64,000 nt of DNA, from assembly GCF_009733845.1 (NCBI RefSeq), contig NZ_WNXZ01000002.1, positions 124,001-188,000 on the forward strand, written 5' to 3'. Every line of letters starts with the position of its first letter. Position 1 is the stretch's first letter. This stretch comes from Pseudactinotalea terrae. GTDB taxonomy: Bacteria; Actinomycetota; Actinomycetes; Actinomycetales; Beutenbergiaceae. Position numbers and translations under genes: made by a program. Positions 8,529-16,833 of the stretch are shown here, one piece after another. The notes under the pieces were generated by a model. The model had not been told where the DNA came from. It saw only the letters and a program-made list of their open reading frames with translations, and ran no database searches.

Positions 8529-10007
8529 TCACGCCGAGCGCTGCGGCTCCTCAACGGCGAGGTAGACCGGCCCGCCGGGCTCCAATTCCAGAATCTCGAA
8601 GAGCTTCCTCGTGACGTCTCCGATCGATCCGACCCACTGATCGCGCACGAGTTTGGCGAATGTCTCGCCGTCCAGCGAGCGCCACTGACTCACGACATGC
8701 CGATCCCCACCGCCGGGGCCCTTGGTCGGGTTGGCCAACATGCGGAGAACGCCGCGTGCCGGGTGGTATCGGCCCGAGGGCATGCTCATCTGGTCGCCGT
8801 TCTGGGACGGCTGTACCGGCTCGACGAACTTGACGAACCCAATGTCGGGAGATATGCGGTACTCATCCGCTGCGGTCGGCCTCAAGGGGTCGATCTCCAA
8901 GGCCTCAGCGTGCATCTCAGAGAATTTGAGCATCACGTCGACCTGGCTAGCCAATCTGCCGTCGTCGCGGAAATAGTACTCGTGGCTGCCCTTGTCACTC
9001 TGGAGCAGCTTGTACTGGACGAGAACCACGGAGTGCGGTTCCGAGCGGACGTATACGAGGTCGGCGCCGGTCTTCGGTTCCTCGGGCTGGAAGTTGATGT
9101 TCTTCACGAGCAACTGCCGCTCGCCGGAGCGGAACAGGAACCATCCGTTGAACGCATGGCCGGCAGCGTCCCAGTCCAAGAAGCCAGCGGTTTCTGCAGC
9201 TATGACGTCGTTCTCTCGGGGCGGCCTGGTTGGCTGCAGAGCGCTGGCGACTGACTCCAGTCGAAGAGCGAGGGGCGTCGGGGCCGGTGGCGTCGACACA
9301 GGTTCTAGATTCCGCCAACCAGGGTCGAAGAGTCGCAGGGCGGTTTGGCTTGCGTCGCGGCGAGCCAGCCGGTTCAGGGGAAACTTCCCGCGCCGCGGGA
9401 ACGCGGGAAGGTCCGCCATGATCTGGTCGACCCCGGGTAATATTGGGCGCAGTGCGTCAACGATTGCCTGCAGGCTCTTGGCTGGTATAACCCGCGACTC
9501 CTCTTCGTTGAACATGCGCTGCACGACATGCCGCATCGTTGGTGTAGTCGTCTCCACGATGGTGACCAACGGCACCGGCTCCGGAAAGGGAATCCGGTCG
9601 GTCAGTTTGACGACCGCCGAGCCAGCCCAACTTCGCCGCACTTGTGTGGTGCAGTTGCCGACGCCGATAACGCTCATCACGCCGGAGTCCGAAGCGATCA
9701 GCAGTACTCGGGCCTGCGTGCGAGAACGCCAATATGTGCTGTTCACGTTGAGATACATGGGCGGCCCACCGGCTCGCCTGGCCCGTTCGTCCAGGAGCCG
9801 GTCGAGGCGCTTACCTGGACGGTCCTCGATCTCATCCTCCCAGTCGGCGTCGTCGGCAAGGTCCTCAAGGGAGCCCGACACCGGCCGCCACGTCGGATCC
9901 GTGACGCGACCGAACCGTACTAGACGCCCCTCGTGCGCAGAGAGAAACAACAGGCCCATACAGGCATCCTGACGTCTCAGGACGAGGCGCAGCCACTGTT
10001 CTCGCAT
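8529..10007 (-). CDS. Hypothetical protein with PD-(D/E)XK-like nuclease motif
   Basis: About 492 residues from the ATG at 10007; another start is possible at 9959 (MGLLFLSAHEGRLVRF). Neither has a strong Shine-Dalgarno sequence. The N-terminal half is unrecognised. Around residues 316-331 it reads GADLVYVRSEP then VLVQYKLLQ: an acidic residue on one strand followed by Q-x-K on the next, which matches the core of PD-(D/E)XK nucleases in which Gln replaces Glu. This is motif reading only. It precedes the HNH gene's region on the same strand and belongs to the nuclease-rich part of the mobile element, which suggests a role in defence or DNA processing. Confidence 0.7.
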   Translation of the reverse strand: MREQWLRLVLRRQDACMGLLFLSAHEGRLVRFGRVTDPTWRPVSGSLEDLADDADWEDEIEDRPGKRLDRLLDERARRAGGPPMYLNVNSTYWRSRTQARVLLIASDSGVMSVIGVGNCTTQVRRSWAGSAVVKLTDRIPFPEPVPLVTIVETTTPTMRHVVQRMFNEEESRVIPAKSLQAIVDALRPILPGVDQIMADLPAFPRRGKFPLNRLARRDASQTALRLFDPGWRNLEPVSTPPAPTPLALRLESVASALQPTRPPRENDVIAAETAGFLDWDAAGHAFNGWFLFRSGERQLLVKNINFQPEEPKTGADLVYVRSEPHSVVLVQYKLLQSDKGSHEYYFRDDGRLASQVDVMLKFSEMHAEALEIDPLRPTAADEYRISPDIGFVKFVEPVQPSQNGDQMSMPSGRYHPARGVLRMLANPTKGPGGGDRHVVSQWRSLDGETFAKLVRDQWVGSIGDVTRKLFEILELEPGGPVYLAVEEPQRSA

Positions 10008-10385
10008 CGCAATCCAGCGCCAGGGTTGTCCGCAGGGTGGAACACCGAGCTCGAGAGGACGCGATCCGGACTGACGCTGGCGTTTCGCGAGTGGTTGACC
10101 GTTCGGGCCTCGACGCTGCGCCCTGGGGCTCTCTCGATGTGCTGGTCGGCGGCTGACGACATGGTGCAGGACGTCGTGGTGGCGCTGTACCCGTGATGGT
10201 CGCGGATCGCGGCGGGCAAGTGCACGCATTCGCTAAACGGCTGCTGGTCGGGAGTGCTTCGGCGCACGGCATCCGTGGCGACGGGAACGGTTCCTGGGTT
10301 TATCCAAGATTCTGCTGACTCCGCCAGCTGCAGGCGATTGGCCTTCGGCCCGCAGCCGGTTGAACAATCTGGCTGGGCATCACCG
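10008..10385. other. Intergenic, nothing recognised
   Basis: This 378-bp gap lies between two minus-strand nuclease genes. I see no gene, terminator with a U-run, or clear promoter in it. If the longer frame of the downstream gene were used, part would become coding, but that extension has poor composition. Confidence 0.35.
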
Positions 10386-11426
10386 TCAGATGTCGGACCA
10401 GTAGTCCTCGTCGCCCCAGTTCACCACCGGGTCGTCGCTCGTCGCGCCGCCGTCCCAACTGACCGTAAAGCAGTACGAGCCCTCTACCGTCCCGTCTGCC
10501 TGGCCCTCCACGGTGCTGGTCTCCCACCCGCTGGGATCGTCCCGCACGATTCCGGCCGACAGGTGCGCCTCGAACTCGCCCTCGAGGGTGAACTCGATGG
10601 AGCCGTTGCCGAACTTCGCCGACGAGACCCGCTGGAGCTCCGCCCTGAAGTAGCTGGCCTCGGGCGGGCCCGAGTTGCACGGGCCCAGCCCGTCCTCGTC
10701 GAACGCCTCAAAGGACGAATGGGCGTGTGTGTGCACCTGCTCCCAGAGGCCGAGGAGCGGTCCGTCCAGTACGTCTGCGAGGCCATAGTCGGGATAGATC
10801 AGGCCCTCGAGCAGCGTCACCGCTCGCTTCGACTCGCCCTCCAACTCCAGAGGCACACTGAACAGTTCGCCGTGGCGGTTCCCAATGCTGAGGACCCGGA
10901 AGAGCGGAAAGTCGTCGAGCCCGCGAGCTGAGAGCCGGCGCAGGACGGCGGGCATGTTCTGCTCGAACGCGGTCCTGATCTTGGCGTCATCGAGATCGGC
11001 GGATTTGAGCCCGACGAACGCCTTGGCGAGTTCCTTCTGTGAGCGGAACGCGCGGACGCGCTCCACAACCTCGGGGGCGCGCTCACGGGCCTTGTCCAGT
11101 GCCCTACCGCAGGTCGGCAGGTGGGTCATGTCGTTGTCGCCCTTCTCGCCTCGCCCGTTGCAGAAACCGCAGATAGGGGCGAGGTTCTCGGGCGCGTCTC
11201 GGTCGAAGGAGTGCGGCCTGCCGACCCGGTCGAGGGCGTTAGTCAGGTTGTGTCCGCGCAAACTCTTCGGGATGATGTGGTCGGTCTGGATGTCCGTGAA
11301 GTCCTTGGATCGGTGGCACCAGTAGCAGCGGCCGTTCCAGAGGTCGTAGAGAACCGACCGCAGCACCTCCGGGTCCTTGTGACCGTAGGCGACGCGATTC
11401 CTCGGCCGACTGCCGTACCTGGTCAT
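10386..11426 (-). CDS. HNH endonuclease-domain protein
   Basis: The ATG at 11426 has an ideal Shine-Dalgarno sequence (GGAGG, seven bases upstream), giving 346 residues. Near the N-terminus are CYWC (about 33-36) and TDHIIPKSL (about 48), then a second pair in CGFCNGRG (about 86). Together these form a zinc-binding HNH nuclease fold with its DH pair. The remaining roughly 250 residues are unrecognised, acidic toward the C-terminus, and might sense a substrate or partner. It is transcribed away from the three-gene ABC system, sharing a 306-bp intergenic region with it. Its presence in a tRNA-integrated element suggests anti-phage or restriction activity, but this is inferred. Confidence 0.85.
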   Translation of the reverse strand: MTRYGSRPRNRVAYGHKDPEVLRSVLYDLWNGRCYWCHRSKDFTDIQTDHIIPKSLRGHNLTNALDRVGRPHSFDRDAPENLAPICGFCNGRGEKGDNDMTHLPTCGRALDKARERAPEVVERVRAFRSQKELAKAFVGLKSADLDDAKIRTAFEQNMPAVLRRLSARGLDDFPLFRVLSIGNRHGELFSVPLELEGESKRAVTLLEGLIYPDYGLADVLDGPLLGLWEQVHTHAHSSFEAFDEDGLGPCNSGPPEASYFRAELQRVSSAKFGNGSIEFTLEGEFEAHLSAGIVRDDPSGWETSTVEGQADGTVEGSYCFTVSWDGGATSDDPVVNWGDEDYWSDI

Positions 11427-11628
11427 GCGAAACCTCCGGACCGTTGATGAGCCAGCACGGAAAGGAGGGTAGAGGCGAACCCAGCGAGGCATTCGCACAA
11501 GCCACGTGCGATCGATCTTCGCCGCGTCTCGACAGCGCGTGTCCCTGCTCGGATGTCCTGCAGGTCTAGACGCATTGAAGGGGTGCTGCCCCGTTCGGTT
11601 TCGGACGGCTTCGGGCGGCGTCGGAGGT

Positions 11629-11659
11629 CCGCCGCGAGCAAAACCCCGCCTCGCGGCGG
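11629..11659. repeat. Perfect hairpin in divergent promoter region
   Basis: Arms CCGCCGCGAG (11629-11638) and CTCGCGGCGG (11650-11659) are exact reverse complements around an 11-base loop. The hairpin lies in the region shared by the HNH gene and the divergent three-gene system, about 75 bp upstream of the latter. It could be an operator or a 5' UTR structure; the rest of 11427-11732 shows nothing else clear. Confidence 0.6.
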
Positions 11660-11732
11660 GTGTTACCCGTAGCCTGAGCGGTCGACTGAGAGCCGACAAG
11701 CACAGCACAAAGGTGCCGGAAGGGGGAGGGTC

Positions 11733-12449
11733 TTGACCGTTGGCCCACCGTCGCCGAACGCGGCGACCCGGACCCAGCACGCCATCCGGCTGCTGGTGTT
11801 GCTGCGGGTGTGCGGAGATCCTGTGGGGGGCAGCGACCCGGCAGGCATGGCGCAGGTCATCCGCAGCGAGCGGCGCCTGCAGGCGCTCGACTTCTGGTTG
11901 CGCAACCCGGACTATCTCGCTGACGAACTCGTGACGGCAGTCGAGGCGGGCATGCTGGACGCCGGGTACCTAACCGTGGCGGAGGGTCTCCTGACGGACC
12001 CGGAGCCCGCGTGGCACCACTACCCGATGCCGAAGTGGTTCTATGGCGCATACGAAGAGGTCGACGATGCGTTCGCCATCCTCCAGGCGTACGGATTGGG
12101 GTTGGTGCGACGCCGTGGCCTCGCTCCGAAGCCGTTACGCAACCAGTTCTTCCTCACCGAGCTCGGTGCGGAGAAGGCCGACGAGCTCGCCGCCACAGAC
12201 GTGTTGAGCTGGTACTCGCAGCAGGCGCAGGTCGTCCATCAGGTAGCCGGCACGGACAGTGGCACCAAGCTGAAGGAACGGCAGTACTTGCAGGATAAGT
12301 ACGCCGACGCGGTCTGGGGCACCACCATCGGATCCATCAGCGAGCAGGTCACCCAACGACTCGCGCTGCTGAGTCAGACCTCGCCTGCAGCGAGTGGGAC
12401 CCCTGAGACAACCGGCGGCAACGCAGACAAGGCCTTGGAGCAGCAGTGA
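11733..12449 (+). CDS. ABC-three-component-like middle component
   Basis: First gene of a likely three-gene defence system; 238 residues. The TTG start is supported by a long purine run (AAGGGGGAGGG) just upstream, and no better start is in frame. The N-terminal region is helical, and residues about 46-66 contain the string LQALDFWLRNPDYLADEL. This resembles the 'middle component' that accompanies ABC ATPases in ABC-three-component systems, as I recall them. The C-terminal third is polar and Ala/Thr-rich. It overlaps the next gene by four bases (GTGA), implying translational coupling and a stable partnership with the ATPase. Assignment to that class is inference from sequence texture and context. 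Confidence 0.7.
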   Translation: MTVGPPSPNAATRTQHAIRLLVLLRVCGDPVGGSDPAGMAQVIRSERRLQALDFWLRNPDYLADELVTAVEAGMLDAGYLTVAEGLLTDPEPAWHHYPMPKWFYGAYEEVDDAFAILQAYGLGLVRRRGLAPKPLRNQFFLTELGAEKADELAATDVLSWYSQQAQVVHQVAGTDSGTKLKERQYLQDKYADAVWGTTIGSISEQVTQRLALLSQTSPAASGTPETTGGNADKALEQQ

Positions 12450-14554
12450 GCAGACTTGGTCAGGCCGTCGCCGACGACCTCCGCAACCCGGACCGTCTCG
12501 CAGAGGTCGAGGCGGTGTTGGTCAAGCACCAGGTGTCCACGTCGGCGTCACAGCCGACGCCCGCGCACCTCCGGTTCACAAGGCTCGCGTTCCGCGGGAC
12601 GAAGGTCCTGACCGGTGTCACCAGCGCAGGCGTCGCGGTCGACACTGACTACCGCGAAGAGGTTCCGTTCACGTTCAACTGGGACCTCGGGACGGGCCTG
12701 TACGGCGTGGGGAGCGACGAGAACCTGCGCGGGAAGTCGAGCACGCTGCGCATCCTCATGTGGGCGCTAAGGGGGCGTTGCGACTTGAAGAACGAGGTGC
12801 GCTCTTGGGTGGACCACGTCGAGGTCGGGCTCTCAATCGACAATGTCGCCCATCAGGTCAAGTTCGATGTCGACCACGCCAACTCCGACCGACCCATCGG
12901 TCAGCTGACCAGGACCTCGGGTGGGATCGACACCATCATCGGCACGTTCGACAGCGACGACACGTTCGAGGACGTCATGGGTGCGGCGATGATGGCCGCG
13001 TTGCGGCTGCCCGCGATCGCCGCGACGCAAGAGGGGCGTCGCACCCAGCACGTGTGGCCCACCTACGCCGGCGCGCTGCTCATCCGCGGCGACAACCTCG
13101 ACATGCTCCTCGGTGAGCAGAAGTTCGCTGGGTTGCCGGCGCGGCTGCTGTCGATGTTCGTCGGCGCGGAGTGGGCTGCGGCCCGCAACGAGGCGACGTC
13201 CGCGGTGACGGTCGCGAAGGCCGAGCTCATCGGCCTCGAGGACGCCACGAAGAAGCACGCCACCGCGTTGCACGAGGCCCATCAGCGTGCCGAGGACGCG
13301 GTCGCGAATGCACAGAAGGCCCTTGAGCAGACCAACTCGACTGATTACGACCTCGATGCGGTCTGGGCGGCCGTCGAGGAGCTCGCCAATCTGGACAACC
13401 AGACGGCCACCGTCAACCACCGGCTGCTCGCCGCCCGGTCGGGCTTGTCGGTGGCGACCGCCCAGTTCAACACGGAGCAGGCCCGCCGGAATCAGCAGGC
13501 CGAGGACGCGTACGCGTCGTTCTTCTTCCAACAGCTCCAACCCCACATGTGTCCCCGTTGCGCCGGGCCGGTCACCAAGGAGCGACGAGACGCTGAACGT
13601 GACCAACATCAGTGCTCTGTGTGCACCTCGACGTTGGACATCTCCGCCCACGGCGAACGCGTCGTGGTCGCGACCGTCGTGTCGGAGGCGGACCGCCAGC
13701 ACCTGGTCAACGACCTCCAACTTCCTCCAGGGCACGGTGAGGATGGCGCAGACAGCGGCGACGACGAGGAGGACGAGGACTTCGGCGACACGGAAGGGCC
13801 GGCAGACGCGCTGGACGCGCTGGCGTCAGCGCGCGACGAGGCGGAGCGGCGCGTTGCTGAGCTGGAGACACGACTGGGGGTGCTCGACGAGCGCCGCATG
13901 GCAGTGCGACAGGTCTTGGAGGCCAACCGTGCCGCGACCGGGGCTGCCGCGGCACGGCAGCAGGCCCAGCTCGACCTTGCCCGCGCTGAGGGGGCGGCTG
14001 CTGCGCTCGCACCAGACAGCTCGCAGGTTGGCCCGGACCAGCGCCACGTCGAAGTGCTCGCCGCGGACCTCGTCGTCCTCAACTCGGCGAAGAAGGTTGC
14101 CACGAGCTGGGTCCAGGAGGACCAGCGGCAGTGGCTGTCCGACCTGGGCGAGGACATCACCCAGCTGGCGCGTGAGTTCGGCATGTCGAACCTGACCCAG
14201 GTCGAGCTGGGTGGCGGCGCGACGATGATGGTCCACCAGGGCGGGCAGACCAATGCATACTCGGCATGCGAACGTGGCGAAAAGTTGCGCCTCAAGCTCG
14301 CGACGGCCATTGCCCTCATCAAGCAGGGCCATGCCAGCGGCGTCGGCCGCCATCCGGGACTCTTGTTCGTTGACTCCCCCGGAGCCGAGGAAGTGCCCAT
14401 CGAAGACCTCGACGTGATGCTCGAGGCGCTTCAGCGCGAAGCCACTGCAGCCGACATCCAGGTGTTCATCGGGACCCGTCACACCGAGGAACTCGTTGCC
14501 CTGCTCGGCGACGACCGGTGCCGACTGGGACGCGGCACGAACTTCGTCTGGTAG
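12446..14554 (+). CDS. Coiled-coil ABC ATPase (SMC/Rad50-like), defence-system core
   Basis: A 702-residue ATPase with GTG start overlapping the upstream stop. The P-loop at about 88-99 reads GSDENLRGKSS: it keeps the Asn and GKS of Rad50/SMC loops but lacks the usual glycines. Long Ala/Glu/Gln-rich coiled coils flank a four-cysteine zinc module, CPRC near 367 and CSVC near 390. A run of Asp/Glu follows (about 430-450). The ABC signature appears as CERGEKLRLKLA near 609 and Walker B as LLFVDSPG near 639, with Ser where most ABC proteins have catalytic Glu; a switch histidine is in GTRHTEEL. Thus it is probably a real ATPase with an unusual active site that senses DNA or infection for the effector downstream. 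Confidence 0.85.
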   Translation: MSRLGQAVADDLRNPDRLAEVEAVLVKHQVSTSASQPTPAHLRFTRLAFRGTKVLTGVTSAGVAVDTDYREEVPFTFNWDLGTGLYGVGSDENLRGKSSTLRILMWALRGRCDLKNEVRSWVDHVEVGLSIDNVAHQVKFDVDHANSDRPIGQLTRTSGGIDTIIGTFDSDDTFEDVMGAAMMAALRLPAIAATQEGRRTQHVWPTYAGALLIRGDNLDMLLGEQKFAGLPARLLSMFVGAEWAAARNEATSAVTVAKAELIGLEDATKKHATALHEAHQRAEDAVANAQKALEQTNSTDYDLDAVWAAVEELANLDNQTATVNHRLLAARSGLSVATAQFNTEQARRNQQAEDAYASFFFQQLQPHMCPRCAGPVTKERRDAERDQHQCSVCTSTLDISAHGERVVVATVVSEADRQHLVNDLQLPPGHGEDGADSGDDEEDEDFGDTEGPADALDALASARDEAERRVAELETRLGVLDERRMAVRQVLEANRAATGAAAARQQAQLDLARAEGAAAALAPDSSQVGPDQRHVEVLAADLVVLNSAKKVATSWVQEDQRQWLSDLGEDITQLAREFGMSNLTQVELGGGATMMVHQGGQTNAYSACERGEKLRLKLATAIALIKQGHASGVGRHPGLLFVDSPGAEEVPIEDLDVMLEALQREATAADIQVFIGTRHTEELVALLGDDRCRLGRGTNFVW

Positions 14555-14593
14555 CTGCACAAGGCGAGCGGCGACAGCCACGTTACCGCCGCG

Positions 14594-14609
14594 GGCACGC
14601 ATGCGTGCC
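14594..14609. repeat. 16-bp perfect palindrome between ATPase and effector
   Basis: GGCACGCATGCGTGCC is self-complementary. It sits in the 202-bp gap that separates the ATPase from the nuclease gene, suggesting that the effector may have its own control. A 16-bp palindrome can arise by chance in 64 kb of GC-rich DNA, so this is only a candidate operator. Confidence 0.5.
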
Positions 14610-14756
14610 GAACACCTGGCCTGGCCGGCGAGAACGGGCACGCTGTCTGCGGGCGCGGGGCCCGCACGGTGAAGGCGACGGAATGGTTGACTGGCTATCA
14701 ACTGGCCGGTGCACACCACCGGGCCCACGTGGACACAAGGGGCACGAGGAGCGCAC

Positions 14757-16709
14757 ATGGCGACCCATGACGAGCACCCCGACGCGGGCGGCTTGGACCT
14801 GGGGTCGCTCACCGCGTCCCTTGCGACGATGGCGAACACCCCCGACGTCACTACAACGGCCGCACAGCTCGCAGCCGCTTCCACTTTCACCCGAACCGCC
14901 GAGTACAACGCCGCGGCGCACGCGCTGGCCGCCGCCATCCTCGCCACAGCGAGCCCCGTGCTGTTCGCCGACGCCACCCAGTTGTTCCTCGCCTCGACCG
15001 ACCTCCTCGAGGCTGCCGGCGAACGTCTTGGCATCGAAGTGCTCGCCCAGGCGGCGCCGCCGGGCGCCAGCGCGACGGGACTGGAGGTGCTTCGGGCCGC
15101 CGACGCGCTCGAGGTGGCCACACAGCTCCGCCTCGGCGGCTGGGCTTCCCGCTGGGACCTGTTCGCGCTTCTCGCCACCTACGATGGCACGGGGCCGGCC
15201 ACGTACAGTCGCGCAGCCATGCGTGCGGTTCAGGCGTGCTTCGAGCAGTGGCAAGAGGCTGACTACCTCCTACCAACCGCGCACCGCATCGCCGACCTGG
15301 GCGACGACCGTGAGTCGTTCTCGTCGTCGGACACCGGCGTCATGCTCGCGCGAGTCGCGCTCCTCCAAGCTCTCCGCGCAGGCGACCACGAAAGGGCGCT
15401 GCGTCACATCGACGAGGCCCTCGTGGCCTTGGCAGCTGCCCTGACTCACGACGACCGGCCCGACGCGCACGTCACTGCCAACATTGCCCGGCTCCTTCAG
15501 GGGCTCATCGAGACCCAGACCGTCGATCCGACGGTTGTCTCCGACCTTGCCGAAGGTGTCCGGGAATTGCTGCACCTGCGTTACTCCCGCGGGCACTGGA
15601 CCGGCGAGGTCACCGGCGCCACCCGGGCCGCCTGGACGCTGCTCGCCGACCGCCTTGCCGCCGCTCAGCAGAGCTTCGCCGAGCCATCCTGGCTACACGC
15701 TGTTCCGGTCATCGCCGACCTCGTGGACCTATATCGGACCAGCGGCTCGTGCATCGGCCTGCGGCGTGACGAAGATGGCCGCGCCGTCCAGGTCCTGGTT
15801 GCACCGGTGATCGAGGACGGTTTCGCCAACGAGGTCGGACTGTTCAACGTCCTGCGGCAACGAGTCGCAGAGATGGAAGCCGCAGTCGACGCCGGGATTG
15901 CGACCGCCGACGAGGTCGCCGACCTCCCGGTAGCCATTGATATCCGCGACGTGGCCGCCCGTCGCTTGGCAGCGGGAACACTCGTGCACCACCCAAAAGC
16001 AACGGCCGGCGCCGAGCTGCCGGCTGACAAGGACGCCCTCTCCCTCGACGCGGTCGACAGGGCCGACATAGACGTCGAGAACCGCCTCTGGTCAGCCGCG
16101 CGACGCCGACACCGCACTAAGCTCGCTAACGCGTCACTGCCAGTCAATCAAGCCCTCGAACGCATCTGGAGCGACCTCGACGGATCGACCGACTACCGCG
16201 GCCAAGACGGTCTTGCCGACGCCGTCGATCTCGTCGCCGCGCTCCTGATGTCGTTCCTGTTCGACCGGTCCGCAGTAGGGCCCAGCGAAGCGCCGTACCT
16301 GTTCAGCGCGGCCGCCAGCGAGGAAGACCTTGCCCGCGACCTGCGCACCTTCGTCCGCGGCAGCGGCTACCTTCACGGCGTCGACACTGAAGTCCGCCAC
16401 GTCGGCGGCGGTCGCGTCGACGTGCGGTTCTCCTTCCCCGGCTTCAACCTCTACGTCGAACTCAAGCAGGATTCGACCGAGGACCCCGTGCCCGACAAGA
16501 CGTCCTACGTGAACCAGGCCGCGACCTACCAAGCAGCCGAACCCCGCGTCGGGTTCCTGCTCGTCTTGAAGAAGACACCAAGGAAGACACCAGCGGGGTC
16601 GGTGAACGACTGGGCGCAGGTCGTCGAGATGACCGACGCCGAGGGCGCTCCGCGGCATGTTGTCGCGATGACGCTCGCCGGAGCCCGCACCATTCCGTCC
16701 GACATGTAG
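14757..16709 (+). CDS. PD-(D/E)XK nuclease-domain effector of ABC system
   Basis: The ATG at 14757 has GAGGAG upstream, giving 650 residues; an in-frame GTG at 14709 is less likely. The N-terminal two thirds are Ala-rich helices without a known domain. Near residues 548-568 it reads GGGRVDVRFSFPG then LYVELKQDS. This is the D-x(n)-E-x-K core of PD-(D/E)XK nucleases with intact Asp, Glu and Lys, followed by a plausible helical segment (YVNQAATYQ). The gene lies 202 bp after the ATPase on the same strand. Fusion of a large helical sensor region to a C-terminal nuclease fits an effector that cuts phage or host DNA when the ATPase complex is triggered; that role is inferred. Confidence 0.8.
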   Translation: MATHDEHPDAGGLDLGSLTASLATMANTPDVTTTAAQLAAASTFTRTAEYNAAAHALAAAILATASPVLFADATQLFLASTDLLEAAGERLGIEVLAQAAPPGASATGLEVLRAADALEVATQLRLGGWASRWDLFALLATYDGTGPATYSRAAMRAVQACFEQWQEADYLLPTAHRIADLGDDRESFSSSDTGVMLARVALLQALRAGDHERALRHIDEALVALAAALTHDDRPDAHVTANIARLLQGLIETQTVDPTVVSDLAEGVRELLHLRYSRGHWTGEVTGATRAAWTLLADRLAAAQQSFAEPSWLHAVPVIADLVDLYRTSGSCIGLRRDEDGRAVQVLVAPVIEDGFANEVGLFNVLRQRVAEMEAAVDAGIATADEVADLPVAIDIRDVAARRLAAGTLVHHPKATAGAELPADKDALSLDAVDRADIDVENRLWSAARRRHRTKLANASLPVNQALERIWSDLDGSTDYRGQDGLADAVDLVAALLMSFLFDRSAVGPSEAPYLFSAAASEEDLARDLRTFVRGSGYLHGVDTEVRHVGGGRVDVRFSFPGFNLYVELKQDSTEDPVPDKTSYVNQAATYQAAEPRVGFLLVLKKTPRKTPAGSVNDWAQVVEMTDAEGAPRHVVAMTLAGARTIPSDM

Positions 16710-16833
16710 ACCGCGTATCTCTGTGTGGCCCGTCGAAGTGGAAGGCGGTCGAGGCCGCGTCATTCTGGGCGGAAGGCAGAAGGCCCCGCTCGGCAGGTGG
16801 ATCGACAAGCCGGGGTGTCCGGGCGGCTCCTCG

